Shown here one piece after another: positions 9,227-19,553 of a DNA stretch of 64,000 bases; position 1 is the first letter of the stretch, and each line of letters opens with the position of its first letter. Location: assembly GCA_934045075.1 (NCBI GenBank), contig OW203743.1, positions 16,425,152 to 16,489,151 of the forward strand, in the 5' to 3' direction. The notes below the pieces were generated by a model, which saw only the letters and a list, made by a program, of their open reading frames with translations, ran no database searches and was not told the DNA's origin. Source of the DNA: Yponomeuta sedellus (taxonomy: Eukaryota > Arthropoda > Insecta > Lepidoptera > Yponomeutidae). The position numbers were made by a program, and so were the translations under genes.

Positions 9227-9556
9227 GGGGCTGGGTCTCTCCCTGCATCGCAGCAAGCTCCACTACTCCACCACGGAGGCCAAGTCCGGGTTGGTGGAGG
9301 ATTGCATGACAGTGGCACGCCTCTGTCAGAATTTATCAATCCGCCCATAAGGTCTCTGATATGGCTTAACGACTGCCATTACATGACAGCCAGCACCAAT
9401 GGCTTAACGTGCCTTGCGAAGCACGTCAGCGCTTGGGAAAAATGCCACTAGTGGTAGTCGCGGGACGGTCACCCACCCTGCACCTGACGGCGCCTGTTAT
9501 TCCTTAACTCAAGTGATTGTTGATTCCAATCACTTTGTTAGACTAGGCCTCGAACG
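9227..9556 (-). mobile_element. 5S-SINE, second of a tandem pair
   Basis: Same orientation as the copy to its left, joined inside the tail region (GGGCTGGGTCTCTCCCTGC). It keeps a recognisable 5S-like head near 9462-9550, including GGGTGACCG as its reverse complement CGGTCACCC. Confidence 0.7.
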
Positions 9557-9599
9557 CGTCCGAGTTTAGTAAACTACAAATACTGTCAATTATTATGAT

Positions 9600-10232
9600 T
9601 TTTTCTCACAATACATCCTTCATAAGGCATCGTATACGCTTCTATAGTAAAATCCTTGAAGATATATTAAGCTTGCCTGAAGCGCGGTTCAAAAAATGTA
9701 TTAAGTACACTTTGTGTGAAAAGGGCTACTATGACATAAAGGATTATTTAGATGACAATGATGTCTGGAATTAAAGCCAGTACAATTTTTTAAAATAATT
9801 ATGGAAAGTCTGTAAATTAAGGACTTTGAAAAGACAAAGTTTGGAGGTTTTTTGTCCTTTTTTTCTCCAAAATTATCTAGATTTTGAAATGGACACCAAG
9901 TTTGAAATGTAACGTTCATTAAGCCGCAGTTTGGGCGGTGGTAGCGGAGCGGTGTAGAACGCCGGCTGCTTAATCGGGAGGACGTGGGTTCGAACCCCGG
10001 CATGTGCCAATGACTTTGTTTTCTAAGTTATGTACATTTGTGAAATTATAGTAGCGATACTACTCGCTGACGGTGAAGGAAAACATCGTAAGGAAGCCCT
10101 AGTGTCTGAGGTGTTAGCGTACCACAATGGCCCAACTATGAGGCTAAGTGCGGAAATCTCAGGTCTAACTAACTAACTAAGCGGCAGTTTCTGCGCTACT
10201 TCGAATAAAACCTTTTCATTTCATTTCATACT
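9600..10232 (+). pseudogene. L LINE 3' end: C-terminus plus 3' UTR
   Basis: 9612-9773 encodes RFYSKILEDILSLPEARFKK, YTLCEKGYYDIKDYLDD and a stop, the C-terminal tail of a Jockey/CR1-type LINE ORF (clade not certain). The 3' UTR runs to GAATAAAACC and an ATTTC repeat (10203-10232), interrupted by a SINE2 at 9933-10178. Other copies lie at 48735, 54606 and 63745. Confidence 0.7.
9933..10178 (+). mobile_element. SINE2 (tRNA-headed), full length, with target duplication
   Basis: Head has box A-like TGGTAGCGGAGCGG and box B GGTTCGAACCC; then ATGACTTTGTTTTC, the core GTGAAGGAAAACATCGTAAG, and a CTAACTAACTAA tail. It is flanked by AAGCCGCAGTTT (9921-9932) and AAGCGGCAGTTT (10179-10190, one mismatch). 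The L LINE at 49120 shows the same site empty. Confidence 0.85.
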
Positions 10233-10603
10233 TTCTAGTGCTCTGATTTATAATAGCAGTAAGTAAGAGGTTAGCTTGATAAAAGAATTTCCTGATTGCG
10301 TTACTGCGTTGAACAACGTGGGACATTGTTTGCATGAAATTGCATGAGGTAGAATATTCTTTAACGTAGACACGAGAAAATGATCAAAGAGACATAAGGT
10401 ACAAAAGAAGAGGCGCAATTGCCTTGTCGCTAATAAAAGTTTGTTCCAGGCAACTTATTTAGAATTATGCCCTAGTTTTCTTGGCAGGAACCGGGAAATT
10501 TAAGAAGAATGAAGTAAGAGAAATCCTAGTAAACTGTAAAGATGGTGGGAGTTTACTCAATGATTTACCAATATTATAAATACCTATTTAACGTAGTTTA
10601 AGA
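10233..10603. other. Unassigned spacer
   Basis: No repeat family or coding signal recognised. Confidence 0.35.
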
Positions 10604-10790
10604 TAAGACGAGATAAGAATATTCTTTATTGTATACCGGAAAAATAGTTACAGAAAAGGCAGATACAAAAGATCAAATACAATTGGCGGCCTTGTTGCTA
10701 AAAGCAATTTCTTCCAGGCAACCTCAAATTGGAGAATTTGCCGAGGAGAAATAGATACGGGTAGCCGGTGCAAATACAAATATTAATAGA
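10604..10790 (-). mobile_element. Family J LINE 3' end
   Basis: Plus strand AGATAAGAATATTCTTTATT, AATTGGCGGCCTTGTTGC, GCAATTTCTTCCAGGCAACC, GGGTAGCCGGTGCAAATA. In element orientation: 3' UTR, AATAAAGAATATTC signal and TTATC-type tail. No coding part remains. Confidence 0.65.
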
Positions 10791-10821
10791 CAAAAGTACG
10801 TATACATACCTAATAATCGTT

Positions 10822-11163
10822 ATTAACCCTTGTATGTCCACACTGCTGGGGCACGGGTCTCTTCCTGCATCGCAGGAAGGTTAGGCCATACTCCACCACG
10901 GGGGCCAAGTCCGGGTTGGTAGAGGATTGTAAGACAGTGGCGGGCCTTACTGCCAGAAGTTATCAAGCCGCCCATAAGGCCTGTGACATGGCTTAACGAC
11001 TGCCATTATATGACAGCCGGCACCAACGGCTTAACGTGCCTTGCGAAGCACGGAAGCGCTCGGAAAAATGCCACTAGCGGTAGTCACGGGATGCTCATCC
11101 ATCCCGTACCTGACCGCGCCTGTTGTTGCTTAACCAAGTGATTGATTCCAATAGCGCTTCTTA
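10822..11163 (-). mobile_element. 5S-SINE, near full length
   Basis: Tail ATTAACCCTTGTATG at left, 5S-like head at right (GGTTAAGCAACAACAGGCGC as reverse complement). The outermost head bases after the AATCAATCAC block are shortened. Confidence 0.8.
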
Positions 11164-11282
11164 ATAATAAACTAATAATAAACTTACATAAATCATACTT
11201 AAATACTCTAAATACACATCTACATATACATACATAAATAGTGTCTTATACCAAGTATATACAACAAAAATTAATTATAAAC

Positions 11283-11714
11283 ATAATTAAAACTGTTTTT
11301 ATACGGATTTATGCTCGTTTATTACATTTTTACAATGGGAACCAGTACTTAAGTGCATGAGACCCCCCTGCTAGAAGTGTGACTGTAGAGTTAAATTTTA
11401 ATTTCAGTTAATAATCAGTACTTTTAAGTTCATGTAAAATAATTGGTTTATAAATTTAATTTTAACTTCAATTTTTAATAATCAATATTGTTGACTTTAT
11501 ATAAAATAGTTGTTTGCCTATTTTGGAACGTAACTTCATAATTAACTTTTGTAATTTTTGCCGAGATTAGTAAACTAATCGTTAACGCTTTCTTAAAGAC
11601 GCCTGTTACCTCAGTCATCCGAGACCACGGCACCTGAAAAAGTGCCGAAACTTCGGAAAATTGTAAAAATGTAATAAACGACCATAATTCCGTATAAAAA
11701 CAGTTTTAATTATG
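11283..11714 (+). mobile_element. PLE-like 3' end with 54-bp terminal inverted repeats
   Basis: 11283-11336 and 11661-11714 are near-perfect reverse complements (ATGTAATAAACGA, CCGTATAAAAACAG). Just before the right repeat is a stem-rich block CCGAGACCACGGCACC...GTGCCGAAAC (about 11619-11652), the same layout as the Penelope-like ends at 36300, 45690 and 57850. Assignment to PLE is by that shared block only. Confidence 0.55.
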
Positions 11715-11836
11715 TCTAGCGCTCGTGTTAACCTTAGAAAATACTAATTATAAACATACAAATATCACTTTATTGAACAAATATGCATTTAAGAAACTCG
11801 TCTGCTGCTGAGACTCCTTAAAATTCGACTAAGACG

Positions 11837-12030
11837 ACCTCTGTGGCGTAGCGGTAGCGCGTCTGCCTACCATGCAAGGGCTCCCGGGTTCGAATCCCGG
11901 CTGGGAACAAAAAAAAGCCCCTGTCTTGGATTTTTACATGTTTGTGATGTCGTTGTTTCTGGTTCCCACGACACAGGGTATCCTAGTGTGGGGCCAGAAG
12001 GAATGCATGTGCTTGTATGTAAATGTTAAA
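11837..12030 (+). mobile_element. Family C tRNA-headed SINE
   Basis: tRNA-like head: CTCTGTGGCGTAGCGGTAGC (box A region), CTGCCTACCATGCAAGGGC, box B GGTTCGAATCCCGG. Followed by ACAAAAAAAAGCCC, GATGTCGTTGTTTCTGG and an ATGTGCTTGTATGTAAATG end. Other copies at 49178 and 63984. Confidence 0.8.
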
Positions 12031-12639
12031 AAAAAATGTTAAAACTGTCGAACAAAACGCCAATACCCTTTGCAATCGCTGCGGAATCACAGAATCAAAC
12101 GTTTGAATATTGTGACTACACTGAAACTGTAACCACTTAATTATGTCTGTTTGATTTGTTACAAATTACTTGTCGATTAATTAAATGTTTACAAAACATT
12201 TCAGAACGATCAAGCTTCTTAACATATTTGGCGCGTCATTTGTCCAATTGATTCTTAGTTGTCTTATATGCTACTTCACTCTTTAGAGTCCTTATTTTAA
12301 GGTTCTCTTGTGTATCTGTGATACTTACAAATAAAGTTGATATGTATCCATCATATTAAGCCTTGAACGCGATTTCGTTGTACTTTAAGACATTTCAAGG
12401 TATCCATTAATTACTGGAAACCATAAACATATTACTATTTAGTTGTTATGTTCCAAGTTCATTATCTGACAGGAAATCTTCACCGAGAGCATTGTGTTTT
12501 GATGACGCTCTATAGAAAAAAAATCTCTACTAAACGAAAATTGTACATAGTTATGAAATATTCTAACGGATCTAATCGCGACTATTTATAATTAGAACAC
12601 ATTTTTTTTTAAAACAACATTAATTGCTTAGAAATTTAG
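12031..12639. other. Unassigned AT-rich spacer
   Basis: No coding frame, repeat family or RNA-like fold recognised. Confidence 0.35.
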
Positions 12640-12750
12640 AAATTGCTTTTAGCAATAAGGCCGCCAATTGTACTTTGTATCATTACATGTTTTATAATAT
12701 GTGCTCTGGTGTACAATAAAGAATATTCTTATCTTATCTTATCTTAATTG
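12640..12750 (+). mobile_element. Family J LINE 3' terminus
   Basis: AAATTGCTTTTAGCAATAAG, GCCGCCAATTGTACTTTG, TGTGCTCTGGTGTAC, then AATAAAGAATATTC and a TTATC repeat. This is the terminal ~110 bp on the plus strand. Confidence 0.65.
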
Positions 12751-12756
12751 ACTACG

Positions 12757-12815
12757 CTCAAAACTTCAGTCCACCCGTGACCACGGCAACTGGAACGCTT
12801 CCGAAACGACAGAAA

Positions 12816-12876
<61 letters not shown>

Positions 12877-12879
12877 CAC

Positions 12880-12914
<35 letters not shown>

Positions 12915-13095
12915 TACATAACCTCTCGCTTGTATCCCAGAGGGGTAGGCAGAGACCAGGAACTACCACTTGCCACGATCCTAACAGATCACCTTCGCTT
13001 CACCAACGTTCATAAGTCCTTATACATAATCGCGATTAAACTCGTTTAATATATAACTGTGTATAAGTATCGCGAATCGTCAAGAAATACTATGA
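12757..13095 (+). mobile_element. PLE-like 3' end split by a family F retroposon
   Basis: Left part (12757-12815) has CCGTGACCACGGCAACTGG and TTCCGAAACGAC; right part (13026-13095) resumes TAATCGCGATTAAACTCG and TTTAATATATAACTG. Elsewhere (57850-57950) these blocks are continuous, so the F element at 12816-13025 entered an existing PLE end. Confidence 0.65.
12816..13025 (-). mobile_element. Family F retroposon with long microsatellite tail
   Basis: Minus-strand F element: body 12925-13025 (GTATCCCAGAGGGGTAGGCA, GATCACCTTCGCTTCACC) ending in a TATG/TG microsatellite (plus strand TACA and CA runs, 12816-12925). The microsatellite appears to be an expanded retroposon tail. Confidence 0.7.
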
Positions 13096-14171
13096 CAAAA
13101 GTGTGTCTCGTGGTTGAGTAAATTTTATTTTACGTCGTAATTCCCGAATTCGAATTCAGTTCTAAGCGAAGGGACATTTCTGAGACAGACAGGGCATGAA
13201 GTATATTGTCACGAAGCCTAGCACCCGTATCACTCGCGGTCGGTCCCCGGAGCAGCGTGCCGAAATAAAACCAATAACCTGAGAACAGATCAGGCCACTA
13301 CGGGGACTTTGATACGAAATTGATGGACTCGGGAAAAAGTGCAGGAAGATTGTGGATGTGGTATTTCGGATTCAGAACAACCGCTGAGCTCAAGAACCGG
13401 CGCTGTTCGTATATCTAACCGAAGCGTTAGTGTTGTTAGTGTTGGGTAAAGGACCCACTCAAATACTAATACTTAAAAACTAATGAGAAAACATTACATT
13501 TACAAAGTCTGTCTGCGTCGACGCCTCTCGACTTGGCAGCCGGCGCCGTTCGGGATGGGTGCACTGAGAGGTTTGGGGATCCCTAGACTTCCCCGCCTAT
13601 CCCAAGAACTCTTTCCCTAGAAAGCTACCTACCTTCAGTGCACTTTCACGGCATCACGTTTTGATCACAATGTGTCCACTATTTTGGGCGATCGGTCGCC
13701 TGATAACAAAATACTGTCAACATTGGGTTCCGTCCTTGAACTTATTTCGCACTTAACACGAAGATATAAGCCCGCCACACAATTTTGAGAAATCGCACGT
13801 TTCACAACCAATAAAAACAAGAGGTCAATTTTCAACTCATCTGACAGCTGTCAGGTAGTTACGCCCGTCATGGGTGCGTTCCAAAATCAAACTTATATTT
13901 TAAACAGCTGTTTTTCTATTTTTGTAAGAAAAGACTAACTCACAGACCATGAGCCCATACGTCTGCCGCACCTTGAGCAACAATCAGTGAGCTCTTTATG
14001 CTGATTGGCGAATCTGTTAACCATGATGGCACCCCATAATAATATGTCTTCATATGATTTGAGAAAGGAGGTAAAAGTGGATTAGCATTCGGTGGCTTAT
14101 TTTCCACTACACCTTGACCTTAAGGCAGTGGCTAACATTGTACCTTGACATTCAACAAACAGAATTTAAAT
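13096..14171. other. Unassigned, locally G+C-richer stretch
   Basis: About 1 kb without any repeat recognised from the rest of the window. 13180-13900 is less AT-rich. On the minus strand there is a TATA-like CTTATATC near 13765 and a possible splice donor AAG|GTAGGT near 13638; no long reading frame accompanies them. Confidence 0.3.
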
Positions 14172-14226
14172 TCGTAACCCAAGTGATTGATTCCGATCAC
14201 TCTGCTTCACTAGGCCACGAGCGTTT
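14172..14226 (-). mobile_element. 5S-SINE head scrap
   Basis: Only the first ~55 bp of the element remain (CAAGTGATTGATTCCGATCA, CTAGGCCACGAGCG). Confidence 0.6.
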
Positions 14227-14282
14227 CTCTTAAACTAACGAATAAAAAGCGCCAATAGTCCATGAAACTCATATAAATAATA

Positions 14283-14512
14283 AATATTCATGGACATATT
14301 ACACAGATCTCGTTAGCTCCATTTAGTAAGTACAACTAAATGACTTGTCATACAGGTGCTAATACGACGAAATTTTATATAGATAACATCCAAGACCCGA
14401 GAAAAACTAGAAAAGTTCGTTTCCTAGTTTGACCCGGCCGAGGATCGAACCCGAGACCTTCGGTTTTACGGCCAGCGTGTCAAACCGCTGAGCCACCGAG
14501 GCAGCGGTGTTT
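14283..14512 (-). mobile_element. Family D tRNA-headed SINE
   Basis: Minus-strand head: GCCTCGGTGGCTCAGCGG (box A TGGCTCAGCGG), GACACGCTGGCC, box B GGTTCGATCC with GGCCGGGTC. Body includes AAACGAACTTTTCTAG and TTGGATGTTATC; end AATATGTCCATGAATA. A second copy is at 44308. Confidence 0.75.
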
Positions 14513-14542
14513 CGACAATAAGGAAGAAGTTTAATTATTTAG

Positions 14543-14778
14543 GGTACAGTCTGTTAGCTTACAGAATATACCTCGGCTACTATCGGATAGAATCGGATAT
14601 ATTCGTGTAATAGAAATATCGGAGCTAATATGTCACTTAATTTTTACATACACTTTTCAAAATAGTGAAGAAATATTTTATACAGAGCAGGAAGTAGTAT
14701 TACACTCGTGTGCTTTCGGCGAAAACCGAAGCCAACTCTAGAGCCCGAGTAATATTCTAAAAGCTAACAGATTGTGCC
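14543..14778. mobile_element. MITE with GTCTGTTAGCTT terminal inverted repeats
   Basis: Left end GGTACAGTCTGTTAGCTTAC, right end AAGCTAACAGATTGTGCC, about 26 bp of imperfect terminal repeat (including AGAATAT). No coding capacity. A related longer element is at 32089-32646; superfamily not determined. Confidence 0.6.
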
Positions 14779-14837
14779 TGCTTCAACATGATAGGCATCA
14801 TACTCTCTCAAGTTATAGTGGACAATATTGTAATAGC

Positions 14838-14900
14838 GCTTGTTAAGCCATGTCAGGGGCCTTATGAAAGGCTTAATAACTTTTGACAGTAAACTGTCTT
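14838..14900 (+). mobile_element. 5S-SINE body scrap
   Basis: TTAAGCCATGTCAGGGGCC and TAACTTTTGACAGTAAACTG match the middle of the element; head and tail are missing. Confidence 0.5.
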
Positions 14901-15268
14901 ACAGTTAGTTAGGTTTAACATCGGAACGATATCACTGTAATAAAAATAGTATAATCATGTGGGTACAGTGATATCGTTCCGATGTTAAACCTAACTGCAA
15001 AGTAGGTGGTCGGGGATGTAAGTAATGCAATTTGCTTAAGTCAGATGTCGCTGCTTGTACGTAATACAGAGAATAGTGTAAAGAGGTTCGAAATTTCACT
15101 GATGCCGTGAGTCGCCCATTGGCTCAATTGGTAGAGCGCTGGCACGGATAGCCAGAGGTTGCCGGTTCGAATCCCGGCATGGGTGAAATTTTTAGCCTCT
15201 AAATAGGTTTTTAAATTTGTTCCTTAGCACGGGTTAGTGCATTAAAATAAAAATAGTATAATTAAATT
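14901..15268 (+). mobile_element. Family B unit with a 5' fold-back
   Basis: 14903-14937 is the reverse complement of 14967-15000 (ATCGGAACGATATCACTGTA), giving a hairpin at the left end. A full forward unit follows with tRNA-like segment 15114-15185 and both forward terminal signatures. Confidence 0.75.
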
Positions 15269-15905
15269 TTCTGTAAGTAATCTCTGAGCATAGTGAAATA
15301 ACCACAACGCAACCATAATTTCATTGAATTTACATCCAAAATATACCAATTATCTTTATTGCATTGTTCGAGAGTGAAAAAACACGTCAATAAAGACCCC
15401 AGGGAAGTTGTGGATTCGTGTGCCCAGTGCAATTAACATTCGAGAAACTTGGCTCTAACTTGCCAAAAGAGACCCCGACTCTTTATCAATTGAAACTCGG
15501 GTGTGTTTATGTGAAGATCACTTTGATGTAAGTCGTATAATAATCAATGTCCACTGGCTCTGGCTGAAAGATGTTTGCTTACATACTTTAGATGGTTTCA
15601 AGATGGCGGATAGCGTTTTCGCCGTTACGAATTTAACGAGGAATTATTTTTTTTTACTTTGCAATTTTTGCAGCCGTCCTGCATACTTACTTAGCAAAAT
15701 CAGTTTCTTACGTTAAATATATACTATAGGAAATATTCATTTATCGCGGCAAATTTTATACGTGTCAAATAGCGGATTAAAATATGAAAATTACTTTGCG
15801 AAATTCCGCCAACTTCCAAATTATCTAGGAATAGGTTGTTTACAATGCTGAATGAACAGATGGGCAGCTCCTCTATTTCCCCATTAATCGCTATTTTTGC
15901 GCAAA
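15269..15905. other. Unassigned spacer
   Basis: Contains a 71-codon frame (15501-15716) without recognisable motif or context; not called a gene. Confidence 0.3.
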
Positions 15906-16045
15906 ATAATAATTTATTTATTTATTTACTTAAGGCACATCAACAGGTAACATGCAAGTATTACATGATAGCTTAGCTTAGGGTATATTCTAGTACGTTA
16001 GCCAATTACAATTACATAGTATATCTTTCTTTGTTAATAGTGTTC
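15906..16045 (-). mobile_element. Probable LINE 3' UTR with TAAA tail
   Basis: Plus strand TTTATTTATTTATTTACTTA and AGGCACATCAACAGGTAAC, like the antisense LINE end at 43060-43150 (AGGACAACCAACAGGCAAC). It borders the Jockey relic in the opposite orientation. Confidence 0.4.
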
Positions 16046-16053
16046 TATAAACA

Positions 16054-17780
16054 TTGGTAGGTCTTGACACTGTGCTAAAGCATCAGACGGTATCGGGTAT
16101 GTTATATACTACAATTTGGAATAACAAATTAGCGCGAGTTGACAATCCTAGTTCAGATATTTGGCGCCTAGTTAAATCATTTAGTAAAAAATCCTCAATA
16201 ATTCCACCTCTTAAAATGCCCTCTGGTGTCTTGACCTCTTCAACCCAGGAACAATGTTAAGTCTTAGCAAATGCCTTCCTAGACTGTATGCGGCTTACAG
16301 ACAAATGGTTTAGTGAAGACAATATTGAGGATGCTGTTATGGCATCTGTTACGCATCTTGATTCTTTTAATGTTAATACTGTCGATCGCCTGCACAACGT
16401 AAGGCCCCACGAAGTACGAAAACTGTTACAAAATTTAAAGCTACGCAAAGCCCCAGGTGTAGACAGAATTCAAAATATTCTTTTAAAAAACCTGTCCCAA
16501 AAAAGTTTAGTCCTTCTAACCAAAATATTTAATGACTGCTTCAGGATCGGTTACTACCCTACAAATTGGAAACTTGCAAAAATTATTCCCGTTAAAAAAC
16601 CAGGTAAAGAAGAAACTATTACTACTAGCTACCGTCCCATAAGTCTACTTCCCTCCCTTGGCAAACTATTTGAGACGGTAATATTAAAGCGACTCTCGTC
16701 TGCTACCGAAAATCTGCTAATTGCTGAAAAATTTGGTTTTCGCAGAACCCACTCGACCACGCAACAGCTAGCAAGGGTGTCTGAGCATATTGCGCATAAT
16801 CTCAACCTTGGTATTTCAAGTGGATTGATACTTTTAGATATTGAAAAGGCCTTTGACACCGTATGGCATGCTGGTCTACTGCACAAGCTCGTAACAAATA
16901 ACGTCCCACTCAGCCTTGTTAAACTCATCCAATCTTATTTAACTGACCGTAGTTTTTCCGTGTGTATCGGTGACTTACACTCTACACCAAGATTAATTCC
17001 CTCCGAAGTCCCACAGTTTTGATCAATCAATTTTGGGACCGTACCTCTTCATAATTTACCTCAATGATATCCCCAAGCAACCTCATACTCATCTTGCTAT
17101 TTATGCTGATGACACAGCGTCTTATACGTCTTCTGTTGACACTGATTTGATTGTCAGTCGCTTGCAGCTCTCTCTGGAACTGCTTCTTGAGTACTTTACT
17201 AAGTGGAAACTAAAGCTGAACTCCTTGAAAACAGAAGCCATCATGTTTACCAGGAAACGAAAGGTTACTTAACTTAAACTTAAACGTTAAACGTTACCCA
17301 TAGAATAATCAAAGCAAATGGTTTTCCTATTCCCTGGAGTAGGTCAGTAAAATACCTCGGAGTGGTATTAGATGATAAAATTAATTGGCTTAAGAATACA
17401 GAAACTATTTGCAATAAAGGCATCAAAGCTCTTAACGCGCTGCGCCCAGTTCTAAATCGTAAAGCCAATCTGAGTCCTGAAACCAAATTGCGAATCTACT
17501 CGACGCTTCTTCGTCCATGTCTGATATACGCAGCCCCAGTATGGTGCAGTTTGGCTGAAAGCAATTACGCCAAACTACAACGAATTCAAAATAAAGCTTT
17601 GAAATAATCATACAATACTCCATTCAAAACAAACTTAAAAACGCTACACAAAAAAAATTAATATCCGCTCCTAAAAGATTTTATTTTAAATATCTCGCGG
17701 AACTTTTATCTGAAGAAGAACCCTAACCACCACAACCCTCTGGTCTCGTCGATAGGTAAATCCAAATTAATAAGTTTAAG
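16054..17780 (+). pseudogene. Jockey-like LINE reverse transcriptase, 5'-truncated and broken
   Basis: The largest coding relic in the window. Visible motifs in order: APGVDRIQN (about 16450), NWKLAKIIPVKKPGK, SYRPISLLPSLGKLFE, FGFRRTHSTTQQL, LLDIEKAFDTVWHAGLLHKL, then the finger/palm motif VPQ, LGPYLFIIYLNDIP, YADDTA (catalytic DD, about 17107) and KWKLKLNSLKTEA. Downstream, KLNSL is followed by a thumb-like part to about 17607 and a degraded tail. Breaks: a stop at about 16258, a stop plus frameshift at the PQG motif (about 17020), and stops after 17270. The endonuclease region is missing. It cannot make an enzyme. Confidence 0.85.
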
Positions 17781-18740
17781 ATATGCCGATACCTACAATC
17801 GATATCGCCTGCCCCATCACTATTTTCTTAACAGCTGACGGTAGCTCGCTCACCTGATGATCGGTTCTATGCAACAACCGAACATAGACACTTTTGTTTG
17901 TCCGCCTAATGAGCGAGTGAAAATAATTAATGTTTATTTTTTTTAGTGCAGGTTAAGTGCCTGCAAGTGATTGTGATCCGTTTACTACTGAGTTATATCG
18001 TGTTTCTTATGGTTGTTATGTTGATTTGTGACTTGTTATGACTCATTAAAAAGCTGGTCCACGAAACCTAGGTAGGTACAGGAAAACGGAATCTACTTAC
18101 CTGCCTACCTATCATAATCTCCAGTTTTATTTTTTTGAACTTTTAAATTATGACATAGAAGATAGCGGGTCTGTTTCTTTCTAGTGAAGCGGCTAGTTTC
18201 TTTCCAGAGTACCCTCTGGTTCCCTCTATCATGTGTGTAAGTTGTTTCTAATGGCGGTTTATGGTGTTACTCACGCAGTTATTTTCCTGTTGTTCGCCAC
18301 ATGTTCATAATATTACCCAAGGGTATTCATCAATAGTGCCGGGAGTCTTTCTAATCCTCGCACAGTAAGTGTCAATGTAAAAACCTGTGTTTATGCTTGT
18401 AACTAATCTTTCTCGAATTAAAATTAGCCTAAATGTTCAAAAAGGTACTTTAACCTGATAAACATTATTGAAACATCCTAACATGCCCCTAGAATAAGAT
18501 CTTGGTGTATTCTGTCTATGTTATTTATAGTTAAATAAAGAACTTTTAAAACAAAAAAACAAAACATATACTACAATTCATTATATAACTATAACTAACA
18601 ATTAAACAACTAAAATTTAAAGAATACGGGAGAACTTTTTATTTTTATTTGAAAACTTTGGATATATTACCTTTAAATTTGGACAATGATAACCGCGAAT
18701 AATAACCGATAGGCGGTTTAACGGTTAGATTACGTCATCG
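17781..18740. other. Unassigned spacer
   Basis: May include the LINE 3' UTR at its left end. No other repeat was recognised; a duplicated GGTAGGT-like motif occurs near 18070 and 18110. Confidence 0.3.
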
Positions 18741-18782
18741 GGGGGAGGGGCGGCCTAGCCCATAAATACGGGGCGTTGTTGA

Positions 18783-19262
18783 TACGTTCTTCAGCACTGC
18801 TGAAGAACATCCCAACCCCCTGATCCGCGAAGCAGCGGCTTACTCTCCGCCCACGACGGACCCACGTTACCTGGTGCGCAGGCCCAGGAACGTACTCGTT
18901 GACCCGCCCGATAAATTGTCGTCTGACCTGAACCACCTCTTAGAGGCTCGGCCCAGTCAGACGCGGCCCCCTCCTCTGCCAGTGTCCCCCAAGACAGTTT
19001 TGTAATATAAAATCTTCTAAGCGGACGCTCCGCTAGGGAGCTCCGCTGTGCGCCCTCCTCGGCCTCGAGGGGGGTCGCTCCCGATGTGGGTTTAGGGGTC
19101 TTTAGGACCAAAACCAGTCCCAAGGTGGTGTTTAGTGGGTAGGCGCACTTCTTGTGAGTCCCACATTGGCAGCACGGCCGGGTCCGCGCTGTTATGCATG
19201 AGCATTCACCACCTCCCTCCCCCGTGTCCTCCGGAGGGTGCCCTTTATAGGGCTAAAAAAAA
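18783..19262 (+). mobile_element. Family K poly(A)-tailed retroposon, long form
   Basis: About 480 bp. Starts at or near CGTTCTTCAGCACTGC, has GGTGCGCAGG and CGTACTCGTTGACCCGCC, then the 3' block GTGCGCCCTCCTCGGCCTCG, TCGCTCCCGATGTGGGTTTA, GAGGGTGCCCTTTATAGGG and a poly(A) of about 12. No ORF. A TATA-like CATAAATA lies about 30 bp upstream of the start. Likely an internally deleted or non-autonomous non-LTR element. Other copies at 28812, 29050 and 33847. Confidence 0.7.
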
Positions 19263-19284
19263 AAAAGAGTTGACGGTCACTTGC

Positions 19285-19325
19285 ACTTGCGAGCCTGAGG
19301 ATGCCTCGTGTTAGAGGCGAAACGG
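19285..19325 (+). other. Hammerhead-ribozyme-like motif
   Basis: CTGAGGA followed by a GCCTC/GAGGC stem-loop and GAAAC, then GGGTC: the order expected of a hammerhead core (CUGANGA, stem II, GAAA, minimal stem III, cleavage triplet). The stem I pairing visible here is weak. Such motifs are known in Penelope-like ends; this copy is not linked to a recognisable PLE coding part. Confidence 0.45.
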
Positions 19326-19499
19326 GTCGCGTATTTTCTCACACAAGTATTGGTGTTGGTGGTGGTGTGTTCTGTTTGTATCTTGCTTCTGCTTGAAAAA
19401 GTGGGAGGGAGGGCGGTGTATTAACTAACCGCATGGTGCTTGTGGGATTCATGCCGGAATTTGGCAAAATAATTTTCAAATTTTAATGCTATTCTCTAT

Positions 19500-19553
19500 C
19501 TTCTTCTTCTTCTTCAGGCTATATTAGTCCACTGCTGGACATAGTCCTCCAAT
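19500..19553 (-). mobile_element. RTE-like LINE extreme 3' end
   Basis: TCTTCTTCTTCTTCTTCAGG, TATTAGTCCACTGCTGGAC: the reverse complement of the YVQQWTSIA-stop region and its GAA-type tail. Only ~50 bp present. Confidence 0.6.

Noticed and set aside
11837..11910. Functional tRNA gene (family C head)
   Set aside because: Repeated at 49178 and 63984 with the same non-tRNA downstream body; it is a SINE.
12758..13049. Frames of His-Thr or Cys-Val repeats
   Set aside because: Translation of the TACA/CA microsatellite tail of a family F retroposon.
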